This document shows positions 38,634 to 48,600 of a stretch of DNA of 64,000 bases, in pieces. Below the pieces are notes generated by a model that made no database searches, was not told where the DNA came from, and saw nothing but the letters and a program-made list of their open reading frames with translations. The position numbers and the translations under genes are program-made. The stretch is from Mucilaginibacter rigui (GTDB lineage Bacteria > Bacteroidota > Bacteroidia > Sphingobacteriales > Sphingobacteriaceae), in contig NZ_JACWMW010000006.1 of NCBI RefSeq assembly GCF_014773275.1, forward strand, positions 62,001-126,000. The letters are read 5' to 3'. Position 1 is the stretch's first letter. Every line of letters starts with the position of its first letter.

Positions 38634-40784
38634 TTATATGTTTGCCATATCAAACGGTAATTTGCGGATACGTTTACCGGTCAGGTCAAAAATAGCAGCG
38701 GTTAAAGCTGGTGAGAAAGCAGGCAATCCCGGCTCTCCCACCCCTCCTGCATCTGCATCATTATCTATAATATGCACCTCTATCGGCGGGATGTCTGTTA
38801 TTCTTGGCATTTTGTAATCATAAAAATTACGTTGCTCTACCAGCCCGTCTTTAAAGGTGATCTCATGGGTGGTTGCAGCACCAAGCGCCATAATAATACT
38901 TCCTTCTATTTGCGCGTGGATGATATCGGGGTTTACGTACCAGCCGCAATCCATCACGGCCCAAACCTTATCTATAATTATCCCACCACCGGCTTTCTGC
39001 GACACTTTAACTATCTGCCCTACAGTACTCGAAAAGCATTCCGTTATAGCTACACCATAACCCTCATTTTTCTTCCTGCTTTTCCAGCCAGAAACCTCCT
39101 CTAATTTATCTATCAGCTTTTGGCAGCGTTCATCTTTCAAATAAGCTCTCCTGAAATCAAGCGGATCTTTTCCGGCCTCGTGTGCCAGCTCATCAATAAA
39201 ACTTTCATACGCGAAACCGTTTGTGGATGCGTATACCGACCGCCACCACATATTAGGAATAGGCATTTCAAACGGCACATCAGCAAAGCTTATATTTTTT
39301 ATGCTTTCAAAATATGGCGCTAAAAAACCCTCGGTAGTACTGCTATTGGCCACGCCCCTTTTGGGATCGCTCCAATGGTCTATATTTTGCCCGGCCATAC
39401 GGAATTTAACAGCCATGATCTGTCCATTAGCAATTGCGCCCTGCGCCCTGTAAGATATACCTGCGCGGTAAGGCCCCTGGGTTGTATCATCTTCACGCGT
39501 CCAGATTACCTGTACCGGGCCATCAATTTGCTTAGATATCATGGTAGCTTCGTAGGGGTAATCTAAAAAAGCTTTACGGCCAAAACCGCCCCCTAAAAAG
39601 GTCATGTTAACCCTTACTTTATCTATTGGCATCTTAAATTTCTGGCTAATATCACCCTGTACCCAATCCGGTGCCTGTATTGGGCCCCATATCTCTATTT
39701 TATCTTTTTGATAATGGGCAATGCAGTTTAACGGTTCCATGGCACTATGGGCCTGGTAAGGTGTTTGATATACAACATCCAGCATTTTCTCAGCTTTAGT
39801 AAGAATGCCATCCGGGTCGCCTTGCTTTTTAAAAAAAAGGCCCTCTTTTTTTAACTCCTCATGTTGCCGCGTGTAAATGTCAGCTATATTCACATGTTCA
39901 AAACCGGTATCATCCCATATCACCTTTAAAGCCTTTCTTCCCTGCATAGCTGCCCAGGTGCTGGTAGCTACTACTGCAACGCCTTCGCGTATGGTATTAA
40001 AAACCTCCATTTTAACCACAAAAACGTGTTTTACGCCAGGTATCTTTTTAGTAGCGGCAGCGTCAAAACTTTTTACCTTACCACGAAACCTGGGGTTACG
40101 CTCTACCACCGCATAAAGCATCCCCGGTAGCTTTTTATCTAACCCAAATATGGCTTCGCCATTGGTTTTCATTGGCGTATCCTTTCGGTGTAATGGTTTG
40201 CCAATTAACTTATAATCAGATCGTTTTTTAAGTACAATATTTTTGGGGGCATCCAACTTGGAAGCATCGGCAACAAGTTCGCCATAATGAAATTTTTTGC
40301 CCGATGGTTTATGTATTACAGTACCCGATTGCGCATAACAATCAGTAGCCGAAACTTTCCATTTTGCTGCTGCGGCGGCTATAAGAACCTCCCGTGCAGT
40401 AGCGCTTAACTTCAAAAGTCTTTTATAAGAGTCGCGTACTGTTGAACTCCCCCCGGTGATCTGGCCACCGTATTTTTTGGGGTCGCCCTGCGCAAAAATA
40501 ACGTTTACATCTTTCAGGTCCACCTCCAGTTCTTCGGCTATTATCTGAGGTACCGACTGGTAGGACCCCTGCCCCATTTCGGCCCGATGATCTACTAAAG
40601 TAACTTTGCCGCTGGCATCTATCTTTATCCAGGCGTTCATTTCAATAGCTGACTGATCTGCATCAGTGGCTACAATAACGTTAGCCTTTCCATCTGCTGA
40701 AAAAGAGAATCCCAAACAAAGTGCAGCACCGGTAATACCGGTAGCCCGCAAAAAATTTCTTCTGGATATTGTACTTGTACTCAT
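38634..40784 (-). CDS. Molybdopterin-binding subunit of an isoquinoline 1-oxidoreductase/aldehyde-type hydroxylase
   Basis: 716 residues beginning with a Tat signal (ISRRNFLRATGITGAALCLG). The two parts of the molybdopterin-binding domain are seen as a MGQGSYQSVPQIIAEEL segment near 70, GGSSTVRDSY, TFLGGGFGRKAFLDYPYEA near 395 and the C-terminal GGVGEPGLPAFSPAL, where E of VGEPG is the expected catalytic base. It oxidises an N-heterocycle or aldehyde with water as oxygen source and faces the periplasm. Partner subunits are encoded just upstream (2Fe-2S protein and c-type cytochrome). The true substrate is unknown. Confidence 0.92.
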   Translation of the reverse strand: MSTSTISRRNFLRATGITGAALCLGFSFSADGKANVIVATDADQSAIEMNAWIKIDASGKVTLVDHRAEMGQGSYQSVPQIIAEELEVDLKDVNVIFAQGDPKKYGGQITGGSSTVRDSYKRLLKLSATAREVLIAAAAAKWKVSATDCYAQSGTVIHKPSGKKFHYGELVADASKLDAPKNIVLKKRSDYKLIGKPLHRKDTPMKTNGEAIFGLDKKLPGMLYAVVERNPRFRGKVKSFDAAATKKIPGVKHVFVVKMEVFNTIREGVAVVATSTWAAMQGRKALKVIWDDTGFEHVNIADIYTRQHEELKKEGLFFKKQGDPDGILTKAEKMLDVVYQTPYQAHSAMEPLNCIAHYQKDKIEIWGPIQAPDWVQGDISQKFKMPIDKVRVNMTFLGGGFGRKAFLDYPYEATMISKQIDGPVQVIWTREDDTTQGPYRAGISYRAQGAIANGQIMAVKFRMAGQNIDHWSDPKRGVANSSTTEGFLAPYFESIKNISFADVPFEMPIPNMWWRSVYASTNGFAYESFIDELAHEAGKDPLDFRRAYLKDERCQKLIDKLEEVSGWKSRKKNEGYGVAITECFSSTVGQIVKVSQKAGGGIIIDKVWAVMDCGWYVNPDIIHAQIEGSIIMALGAATTHEITFKDGLVEQRNFYDYKMPRITDIPPIEVHIIDNDADAGGVGEPGLPAFSPALTAAIFDLTGKRIRKLPFDMANI

Positions 40785-40823
40785 AATAAACGAGTTGAGT
40801 GTGCTTAATAATAAACTTTATTG

Positions 40824-41447
40824 CTATTTACCATTTGGTGCATAAGCGCCTGTGGTTAACCAGGTGATCCACGCTTTTTTAAATGCAGCGTGGCTTATTG
40901 GCGGTAGTTTACGCCCCTCACCGGGGTTCCAGCCAGCCAGCACTAAACCATCATCTGCATGTTCTATCAGTTTCTTCAAATCCTTGTGGCCATTTTGGTT
41001 CGGATCTACCAATTGTTTAGCAAGCTGGTGCGGCGTACGCCCCTGGAAAATCATTTTCATATCGGCCGGAGGCAAATGCCAGTTAGGATTGCCCGGCGGC
41101 GTGTGCAACCCTGGTGTATTTGCCGGCTGATGGCAATTGGAACATTTCATGGCATAAACTCCTTTACCATCAACACCTCTTTTAGGCAACATCGTATGCA
41201 AGTGACTGTCTTCGCCCTGAAGTGGGATATCTCCTGAAGGATGGCAATTCATACACCTCGCACTCATTAGCACTGTATAAACTTGTTTAAATGCCTTAAC
41301 CGACGCTATGCTGTCTTTTTTCACAACAAGCTGTTTTGATACAGGTGCATTATCGTTGTGAAGCGCAAATGCCATAATACCCACCATTGTTAGCAACACA
41401 CCTATCGCCGCTAATGCTTTCACCGGGAATTTTATTTGATTTTTCAT
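40824..41447 (-). CDS. Membrane-anchored c-type cytochrome of the molybdenum hydroxylase
   Basis: 207 residues. One N-terminal helix (about 11-29) acts as anchor or uncleaved signal. Two haem-attachment motifs are visible, CMNCH near residue 60 and CSNCH near 100. Its ATG overlaps the stop of the 2Fe-2S subunit gene (4 bases) and it is followed by the Mo-subunit gene. It should take electrons from the iron-sulfur subunit and pass them to the respiratory chain, replacing the FAD subunit of xanthine dehydrogenases. Confidence 0.87.
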   Translation of the reverse strand: MKNQIKFPVKALAAIGVLLTMVGIMAFALHNDNAPVSKQLVVKKDSIASVKAFKQVYTVLMSARCMNCHPSGDIPLQGEDSHLHTMLPKRGVDGKGVYAMKCSNCHQPANTPGLHTPPGNPNWHLPPADMKMIFQGRTPHQLAKQLVDPNQNGHKDLKKLIEHADDGLVLAGWNPGEGRKLPPISHAAFKKAWITWLTTGAYAPNGK

Positions 41448-41917
41448 TTACTTGCACCTTCCTTTCTCTGCAACTCGGCAGCTAAATGTATGGCCTTACG
41501 AATACGCAGATAGGTACCGCAACGGCAAATGTTACCGGCCATGGCACTATCAATATCAGCATCGCTGGGGTTGGGGTTTTCTCTTAACAATACTGCTGCC
41601 GACATGATCTGCCCGGAATGGCAATAACCGCACTGCGGTACATTTTCCTCGTTCCATGCCTGTTGCGCGGGGTGATCATTATTTGCTGACAGACCTTCTA
41701 TGGTAATTACCTGCTGGCCTGCTGCGCGACTTAGCTTAGTAACGCATGAACGTACCGCGTCGCCATTTAAATGTACAACGCAAGCCCCGCATTGTGCCAC
41801 ACCGCAGCCATACTTGGTACCGGTAAGACCGATGATATCTCTGATCACCCAGAGTAACGGCATGTTAGGGTCCGCATCAATTTGATGTTGTTTCCCGTTT
41901 ACAGTAATTGAGGTCAT
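41444..41917 (-). CDS. (2Fe-2S) subunit of the molybdenum hydroxylase (IorA/CoxS-type)
   Basis: 157 residues. The plant-ferredoxin-type cluster motif GTKYGCGVAQCGACVVHL is at about 35-52 with a further Cys in VRSC. The second cluster domain has VPQCGYCHSGQIMSA near 95 and AGNICRCGTYLRIRKAI near 130. It carries electrons from molybdopterin to the cytochrome subunit. It is the first gene of the five-gene minus-strand operon. It has no signal peptide, so export probably relies on the Tat signal of the large subunit. Confidence 0.94.
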   Translation of the reverse strand: MTSITVNGKQHQIDADPNMPLLWVIRDIIGLTGTKYGCGVAQCGACVVHLNGDAVRSCVTKLSRAAGQQVITIEGLSANNDHPAQQAWNEENVPQCGYCHSGQIMSAAVLLRENPNPSDADIDSAMAGNICRCGTYLRIRKAIHLAAELQRKEGASK

Positions 41918-42327
41918 AAAAAAATCTGTTTAATTCGGTTGTTTATCTGCCTTGTCTTGCATCAGCCCTTGACAGATCGGGCACACTCACTAATGAGTGT
42001 TTGGTTTCATTTATTATATGCACTGTATTCGCTGATCGTATTAAAAGCGTTGCAGGGTATCCATAATAATGGCTTCCTAATTCGAATTTACACTATTAAT
42101 CAATGAGTTGGTTATGGCTTTTTCTCAAATATGTAATAATTGTATAAATATCAGTAATCTGTATTATAATTACACCCGAAAAACATAACACTTTTGTATA
42201 GTACTTAGTTTGAATTTGTTTGATACCAGGAAAGTAAGCCCCACAGGCCGATGTTATATACTACCAAACTAAGTAAGACGGACAGCTGATAGGGGTGAAT
42301 GGACGGATTTATAGCAGTACTATAATC
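41918..42327. other. Upstream region of the molybdenum hydroxylase operon
   Basis: 410 bases. It contains a short perfect dyad (41983-42000) 66 bases before the operon, and a 13-base sequence at 42190-42202 that resembles one half of the HxlR operator near 53.7 kb. It also holds a minus-strand frame continuing that of the EamA gene past its stop (42206-42327) that encodes a hydrophobic stretch. No standard promoter is clear. Confidence 0.5.
41983..42000. promoter_or_regulatory. Small perfect dyad upstream of the Mo-hydroxylase operon
   Basis: ACACTCA-CTAA-TGAGTGT is an 18-bp perfect palindrome with a four-base centre. Its size and position fit a TetR-type operator, but no regulator gene is adjacent. 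Confidence 0.4.
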
Positions 42328-43233
42328 TTAAACTATCACTTGCTTTTCTTTCTTGTTCCCTATATTCATTAGCACCACGGCAAACAATATCAGTATAACG
42401 CCCAGCCATTGCAGTGCGCTTACAGGCTCTTTTAACAATATATTGGCCATTAATACCGAAACCGGGATCTCTATAGATGCTATAATGGCCCCCAGCCCCA
42501 TGCCCGTTAGTGGCATGCCGCGGGTAAACAGTAACGGCGGCAGTATAGTGCCAAATAAGGATAAGATGAGCCCCCAGCGCAGGAATATCTGATAGTGAAA
42601 AGCCTGGTTAAGCGACGAATGAAAAATAACCGCTATAATAATTAACCCGCCCAATATCAAGTAAAGGCTTCTTTTCAAGGGCGGTAAATGAACCCCAATA
42701 TTATTGGATGAATACATAGTACCCGTATAGCAAACAGCGGCCATCATCCCCCAGGCAAACCCGGCCCAGTTTATGGTGATGGATTCCTTAAGCAGATTAG
42801 TTGCAAGTACAGTTCCTGCCAGAATGATAAAAACGGCTGCTATTTTACGTGATCCGGGTGTTTTTTTATGCAGTATCATTTCTACTATTACCCCCATCCA
42901 CACGGTTTGCATAAGCAGCACAATAGCAACGCTTACGGGTATATATTGAACTGCCAGGTAATAGAAAACACTGGTTAAGCCCATTGATGTACCAGCGGCT
43001 ATTAACTTAAATATGCTTTTACTGCCCGATGTTTCTACAGGCGGGGCTGGCTCACGTTTACGAAATAAGGTTAAAATAAACAACCCGATAAACCCAAGGC
43101 CAAACTGCGAAAGCGTTACTTCAGCAGTGCTGAAACCTTCATGATAGGCCATTTTTACAAATGTAGCCAGCATACCATAGCTGGATGCGCCCAGCGCAAT
43201 AAAAAGGCTACCCTTAAGTACGTTACTTTTCAT
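42328..43233 (-). CDS. EamA-family (DMT) permease
   Basis: 301 residues from the ATG at 43233; a TTG nine bases earlier is less likely. About ten membrane helices form two EamA repeats. The first contains GASSYGMLATFVKMAYHEG and the second starts near AGFAWGMMAAVCYTGTM. The C-terminal end has EIPVSVLMANILLKEPVSAL, which is characteristic of the family. These exporters carry amino acids or other small metabolites out of the cell, and the substrate cannot be read from sequence. The start is two bases after the stop of a short upstream frame. Confidence 0.9.
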   Translation of the reverse strand: MKSNVLKGSLFIALGASSYGMLATFVKMAYHEGFSTAEVTLSQFGLGFIGLFILTLFRKREPAPPVETSGSKSIFKLIAAGTSMGLTSVFYYLAVQYIPVSVAIVLLMQTVWMGVIVEMILHKKTPGSRKIAAVFIILAGTVLATNLLKESITINWAGFAWGMMAAVCYTGTMYSSNNIGVHLPPLKRSLYLILGGLIIIAVIFHSSLNQAFHYQIFLRWGLILSLFGTILPPLLFTRGMPLTGMGLGAIIASIEIPVSVLMANILLKEPVSALQWLGVILILFAVVLMNIGNKKEKQVIV

Positions 43234-43234
43234 G

Positions 43235-43414
43235 TTAAACAAATGCCTTCTCTACCACACCTTTAATCGCCTGGTTGGCCATTGCTATTACATGAATATC
43301 AATGATGGCTACAATATTAAATACAATTTTCAAATACTCGCTCCGGAAGTTCATGCGCTCGTTATACCCTTCTTTCCCGTATCCCTTTACACTCTCAAAG
43401 CAGCAGGATAACAT
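43235..43414 (-). CDS. Possible 59-residue gene coupled to the EamA permease
   Basis: The minus-strand frame starts MLSCCFESVKGYGKEGYNER and ends AIKGVVEKAFV. Its stop codon (43237-43235) is one base from the permease ATG at 43233, as in coupled genes. The middle is hydrophobic (IVFNIVAIIDIHVIAMA). I recognise no family. It may be a small protein, or the C-terminal relic of a longer gene. A charged first half and regular codon use argue for coding. Confidence 0.4.
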   Translation of the reverse strand: MLSCCFESVKGYGKEGYNERMNFRSEYLKIVFNIVAIIDIHVIAMANQAIKGVVEKAFV

Positions 43415-43713
43415 TTATTTTAGAGGAGGCGAATATAGGTTTTCTGCATATTATTGAGGTATAATTTACCTATTCATACACCCACAGGTATAAATATTAC
43501 ATTACTTTGTGTTATGCGCTATTACTTCGCTTCCTGGTTATCTTCTATAATGAGTATTTTCATTGGCTCGGTGCTTCCCGCCTCAAAATATTAAGCTACA
43601 TGTTAATATTGAAGCAATTTTGAAGATACCATGCTTGCCGTTCATCTACTTCGTTTCTTTACTTTAATTTATGATGTTTTTTTTGTTAAGTTTATCTCAA
43701 TAATAACAGGTAA
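43415..43713. other. Upstream region of the ECF sigma factor gene
   Basis: About 300 A/T-rich bases with no coding frame. A TAATTTACC region and several TTTG sequences are present, but none combines with a TTG at proper spacing, so I make no promoter call. Confidence 0.4.
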
Positions 43714-44310
43714 ATGGGTGCGGATATAAACGAAGAAGAAGGCTTGCTTAAACTCCTGAAAAGTGGAAGCGAAGCAGCATTTACCCGCCTTTACCAACTT
43801 TACGTGCGCCAGTTGTATTCAAAAACACTAAAAATGGTACACGATAAAGATATCGCACAGGAAATTATACAGGACATTTTCCTGAAGATCTGGGAAAGAA
43901 GGTCGCAAATTGATCCTGCCAAATCATTCAAAGCTTACCTTTATACTATTGGTGTTAACCTTGTATATGACCATTTCAGAAAGCTGGCTAAAGATACAGC
44001 CTTGCAAAACAGCTTGCTTTCGGTAGCCGAGCAAGACTATACCTGCCAGGAAGATAAAGTTATTAGCCAGGAACAACTTGCTTTGATACAAGGTGCTATT
44101 GAACAGCTTTCGCCGCAACGTAAAAGGGTTTATATGATGTGCAAACTGGATGGAAAAACGTATGCCGAAGTTAGCCGGGAGCTAAACATATCTCTTTCTA
44201 CCATTCAAGACCATATGGTAAAGGCAAATATCGTATTAAAGAATTACCTGAAAAACCACCCTGATATAGCAATATATGCGGTAACGCTTAGTATTATAGC
44301 CTCGCTGTAA
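43714..44310 (+). CDS. ECF-type RNA polymerase sigma-70 factor
   Basis: 198 residues. Region 2 covers about 25-95 with AFTRLYQLYVRQLYSKTLKM, then AQEIIQDIFLKIWERR and KAYLYTIGVNLVYDHFRK. Region 4 covers about 130-185 with LSPQRKRVYMMCKLDGKTYA and a helix-turn-helix ELNISLSTIQDHMVKA. This is the Bacteroidota form that works with a FecR-type anti-sigma factor and a SusC receiver, and both genes follow in order. It should direct transcription of the susC/susD genes when the receptor is loaded. Confidence 0.94.
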   Translation: MGADINEEEGLLKLLKSGSEAAFTRLYQLYVRQLYSKTLKMVHDKDIAQEIIQDIFLKIWERRSQIDPAKSFKAYLYTIGVNLVYDHFRKLAKDTALQNSLLSVAEQDYTCQEDKVISQEQLALIQGAIEQLSPQRKRVYMMCKLDGKTYAEVSRELNISLSTIQDHMVKANIVLKNYLKNHPDIAIYAVTLSIIASL

Positions 44311-44376
44311 ATATTTTTCATTTAGCAGCCCACATAAATTTTGCCTGCAGCGTATTAGTAATAAACGCAGCCAAAA

Positions 44377-45576
44377 TTGAACCCTTCCCAACAGCTTAAA
44401 GTACTGATAAAAAAGTACATTAAAAATGAATGTACACCGCAAGAGGTACAAACGCTTCTTAATGCATTTAACATTCCCGGGAATGAAGCTTTGCTGAAGG
44501 CGTTGTTGACCGAACAATACCATAATTTAGAAATAACCGGCGATGTATCACCCGAAGAAGAACTTGTATTTGAGCAAATCCATCATAAGCTTATCAGCCG
44601 CATCAAGCAGGGTGATGAAGCACCAAAAATAAGATGGCTAAACTGGCGGACTGCAGCTGCTGCAATAATAATCATAGTAGCATGCGCAGGTGCTATTTTT
44701 TCCCTGAAACTCCCGCAGCGGTTGGCTCCTGCTAACGATATTGTAAAAACTACAAAACCCGACATTCTCCCTGGAAGCAGCAAAGCCATACTTACGCTGG
44801 CTAATGGCAAAAAAATGATATTGAGTAATACTCCAAATGGGATTATTGCAAGACAGGGCAATACCGTAATACATAAGGATGCGGGCGGTACTTTAATAAA
44901 CATTACTGATACTCATGTACAGGGCAATAATTTGAATGAATACAATATAGTGGAAACCCCTATTGGAGGCGAGTACAGCGTTACCCTGGCAGATGGTACC
45001 AAAGTATGGATGAATGCCACTTCTTCATTAAAATATCCGGTACAATTTAGCGGTAAAGAGCGTGTGGTAGAACTTACCGGTGAGGCTTATTTTGAGGTAG
45101 CTAAAGATGCTGCAAAACCATTTAAGGTTAAATCCTCGGGGCAAACAATTGAGGTATTGGGTACCCATTTCAACATAAATGCTTATGAAAATGAAGGTGT
45201 AATGAGAACCACCCTATTAGAAGGGCGTGTAAAGGTTTTAAATAAAACAGGCGTACAGTTTTTAAATCCCGGCCAGCAGTCGGTAATGAATTTTGGTGGC
45301 GATGGGCGCATCAAAGTTTTAACTGATATGGATACGGACGAAGTAGTATCATGGAAAGAGGGCTATTTTCAGTTTAACCAGGCAGATATTCATACAGTTA
45401 TGCGGCAATTATCCCGCTGGTATGATATTAAAGTAAGTTACAGCCCTCAGTTAACATCAAAAGAGTTCCAGGGTGCTATACAGCGCGATCTTAAGTTTTC
45501 GCAGGTGTTACGTCTCCTTGGCAAAACCAAGTTACACTTTACTGTTAAGGGAAAGGAGGTTATGGTTATGGACTAA
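44377..45576 (+). CDS. FecR-family anti-sigma factor
   Basis: 399 residues. The only possible start is the TTG at 44377: an in-frame stop is 12 bases upstream, and the next ATG is far inside. Residues 1-85 form the cytosolic anti-sigma part (LIKKYIKNECTPQEVQTLL). A membrane helix is at about 92-110. The periplasmic FecR domain covers about 190-300 (VETPIGGEYSVTLADGTKVW and GEAYFEVAKDAAKPF), and the C-terminal DUF4974-like domain has the IHTVMRQLSRWYDIKVSY segment. It holds the sigma factor until the STN domain of the SusC protein signals. Confidence 0.93.
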   Translation: MNPSQQLKVLIKKYIKNECTPQEVQTLLNAFNIPGNEALLKALLTEQYHNLEITGDVSPEEELVFEQIHHKLISRIKQGDEAPKIRWLNWRTAAAAIIIIVACAGAIFSLKLPQRLAPANDIVKTTKPDILPGSSKAILTLANGKKMILSNTPNGIIARQGNTVIHKDAGGTLINITDTHVQGNNLNEYNIVETPIGGEYSVTLADGTKVWMNATSSLKYPVQFSGKERVVELTGEAYFEVAKDAAKPFKVKSSGQTIEVLGTHFNINAYENEGVMRTTLLEGRVKVLNKTGVQFLNPGQQSVMNFGGDGRIKVLTDMDTDEVVSWKEGYFQFNQADIHTVMRQLSRWYDIKVSYSPQLTSKEFQGAIQRDLKFSQVLRLLGKTKLHFTVKGKEVMVMD

Positions 45577-45614
45577 TTATACATTCTTAACCATATCCTT
45601 TTTTCAAAAAAAAT

Positions 45615-45640
45615 GCCGAAGGTGGGCAAACACCTCCGGC
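45615..45640 (+). promoter_or_regulatory. Hairpin between fecR and susC
   Basis: GCCGAAGGTG (45615-45624) and CACCTCCGGC (45631-45640) pair with a single mismatch around a six-base loop. The stem ends one base before an ATG at 45642, which would be awkward for initiation there and favours a start further in. It is probably an attenuator or mRNA-processing hairpin that sets the ratio of fecR to susC expression. Confidence 0.45.
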
Positions 45641-45641
45641 T

Positions 45642-48600
45642 ATGGCAAAGAGGATAATACAACTTGTTTCAATCATCTTATTTCTCACTACCAATTATTC
45701 AAATATAATGAAATTTATTATTTGCAGCATTTGCTGTGCAATGTCTTCCTGTGAACAGGATTTAGCTAAGCCGCAAAAGAAGAACCACCCATTTTGGCGA
45801 ATTATGAGGTTGACTATCATTTTACTTATCGTAGCATTTATGCATGTTCATGCAAGTAGTTTTTCTCAAACGGTAACCTACTCTGGCAAGGATGTAGCTT
45901 TAGAAAAAGTGCTTAAATCAATCAGAAAACAAACCGGCTATGTGTTCTTTTATGATTATTCTATCCTTAAAAATTCAAAGCCTGTAAGCCTTAATATTAA
46001 AAATGCCAGCATACAACAAGCCCTTAGCGAGTGCCTGAACGGGCAACATTTAGATTACGCTATTGAGGACAAAACGGTGGTGATCTCCGTTTTATCTGAG
46101 GACATAATAAAGCCTTTGCCCCCGGTAAAGATTACCGGAAAGGTAACGGATAACAGTGGTGCAGCATTACCAGGTGCCACCGTTAGTATAAAAGGAAGGG
46201 CTGGTGTGGTATTAACCAACGCTGACGGCGGTTTTTCTATCGAAGCAAAACCCGGGGACCTGCTTTTGGTATCCTACATTGGTATGGAAACAAAGGAACT
46301 GTTAATAGCAAACCCCGTACCGGCCAGTTTAAATATAGCTTTAACCGCCTCAACCGGTAGGCTAACCGAGGTAGTTGTTGTAGGCTATGGCACCCAAAAA
46401 CGCCAGGATTTGAGCACATCAGTTGCCACCGTTGGATCAAAAGCCATAGGGCGACAAGTAGTAAGCAGTTTTGAAAACGCCTTACAGGGGCAGGCCGCAG
46501 GTGTACAGGTAACAAACCCTACAGGCCAGCCGGGTTCTGCGATAGAAATAAGCATCAGGGGCAAGAACTCCTTAAGCCTAAGCACATCGCCCTTATACGT
46601 TATTGATGGTGTGCCGGTACAGCCAAGTTATGACCAGGAATTGGGTATTGGTGGCCAGAGCCCTAACCCTTTAAGCAGTTTAAACCCGAGCGATATTGAA
46701 AATATCGATGTGTTAAAAGATGGTGCTGCCGCCGCCATTTATGGTTCAAGGGCATCAAATGGAGTAGTTGTGGTAACAACAAAAAGAGGAAAATCCGGCG
46801 CACCGCAAGTAAATTTTAGTATGTATTACGGCGTTCAAAAACTGGGTAAAAAAATAAAGCTGCTTAACGGCAAACAATTTGCTAATATATATAATCAAGC
46901 ATTAGCTAATGAGGGGGAAGCCCTCGCATACGATGTTGATACGGTTAGTACCAATACAAACTGGCAGGATTTGCTTTACCACACCGCCCCTATGCAAAAC
47001 TATCAGCTAAGTGTGGCAGGCGGGAATGATAAAACCCGATATTATATTTCCGGGGCGTACTTTGATCAGGATGGTATTGTGATAAACTCGGGGTTTAAAC
47101 GGTACTCTACCAAAATTAATTTGGACCAACAGGTTACAGATAATTTTAAAATAGGTACAAGCCTTAGTTTGGCAGCTACAAACAATAACAGGAGCACACG
47201 TACCGAAATAGGCCTTAGTAATGGAGGTGTGGTTTTAGGCGCCTTACAACAAATACCCACAATACCTATTTATAACGCCGACGGCACCTATGCACTTAAT
47301 CCGTTTTCACAGTCAGATAACCCCTTTGGTAATAACGCTACTACAAGTAACATTACCAAAATAAACCAGCTATTTGGTAACCTGTATGGCGAGTACTCCA
47401 TCTTAAAAAATCTTCGCTTTCGCACTTCTTTAGGTATAGATTATCGCTCCCAATATGAAAATCAGTTTATAGCAAGGGAAAATCCCGGTTTTCAAAATGC
47501 GCCTTCTGCCACCAGGGGAAGTGCCGCAACAGGAACCAATATCGGCACCATCTGGGTTTGGGAAAATACACTTACTTATGATCTGAATATGAAGGATCAT
47601 CATCTTACCCTATTGGGTGGGCAGTCTGTTCAAAATTCACAAAATTTCAGCTCCAGCGCCTCCGGTTATGGTTTCCCATCAAACGCGGTTCCATATTTAT
47701 ACGCGGCAAGTATTAAGCAAGCAATGTCCAGCTACGAAGAAGCATGGGGCCTGGTTAGTTATTTTTTAAGAGGCAACTATAATTATAAGGATAAATATTA
47801 TGCTTCAGCCAGTATACGTGCTGACGGATCAAGTCGTTTTGCTGCCAATAACAGGTTCGGATATTTCCCGGCAGTTTCTGCTGCATGGCGAGTTTCAGAA
47901 GAACCGTTCTTTAACAAAAATGGTGTAATTAGTGAGTTTAAACTTAGGGGCAGCTTTGGTGCTAATGGCAATCAAAATGTTGGGATTACTGACCGGTTTA
48001 GTACTTATGGTAGCGGGTTTAATTACAGCAATTATAATGGTGATGGAGTTGTTGGTGGTATTGCGCCCCAACGGATAGGGAATCAAAATCTGAAATGGGA
48101 AACTACGTACCAGTACGATGCCGGGTTTGACCTGGAATTATTTAACAGCCGTGTAAATATAACAGCTGATGTTTACCTGAAAAAAACCAAGGACCTTCTA
48201 ATAGATGTGCCTCTGGCAGTGAGTGCCGGTTCTGAAGCTTCCAGCATCATTCAAAACCTGGGTCAGGTTCAGAATAAGGGATTTGAACTTGGCATAAATA
48301 CGGTAAATATGCGTAATACAGGTGGGTTCAACTGGAGTACACAGTTTAATTTCACTATAAACCGTAACAAGGTAATTGATATTGGTACACAGATTGACGA
48401 AAATGGAAAACCGGTTGACAGGGAAATTATTGGCAACTACTATATCACAAAAAAAGGGCAGCCTTTAGGTGCTTTTTATGGTTATGTAGTGAAGGGGATA
48501 TTCCAAAACCAGCCGGAGATAAACGCAGCACCGGCACAGGCCAATGCAGCACCGGGCGATTACCGTTTTGAGGATGTTGATGGGAATGGTGTGATAGACC

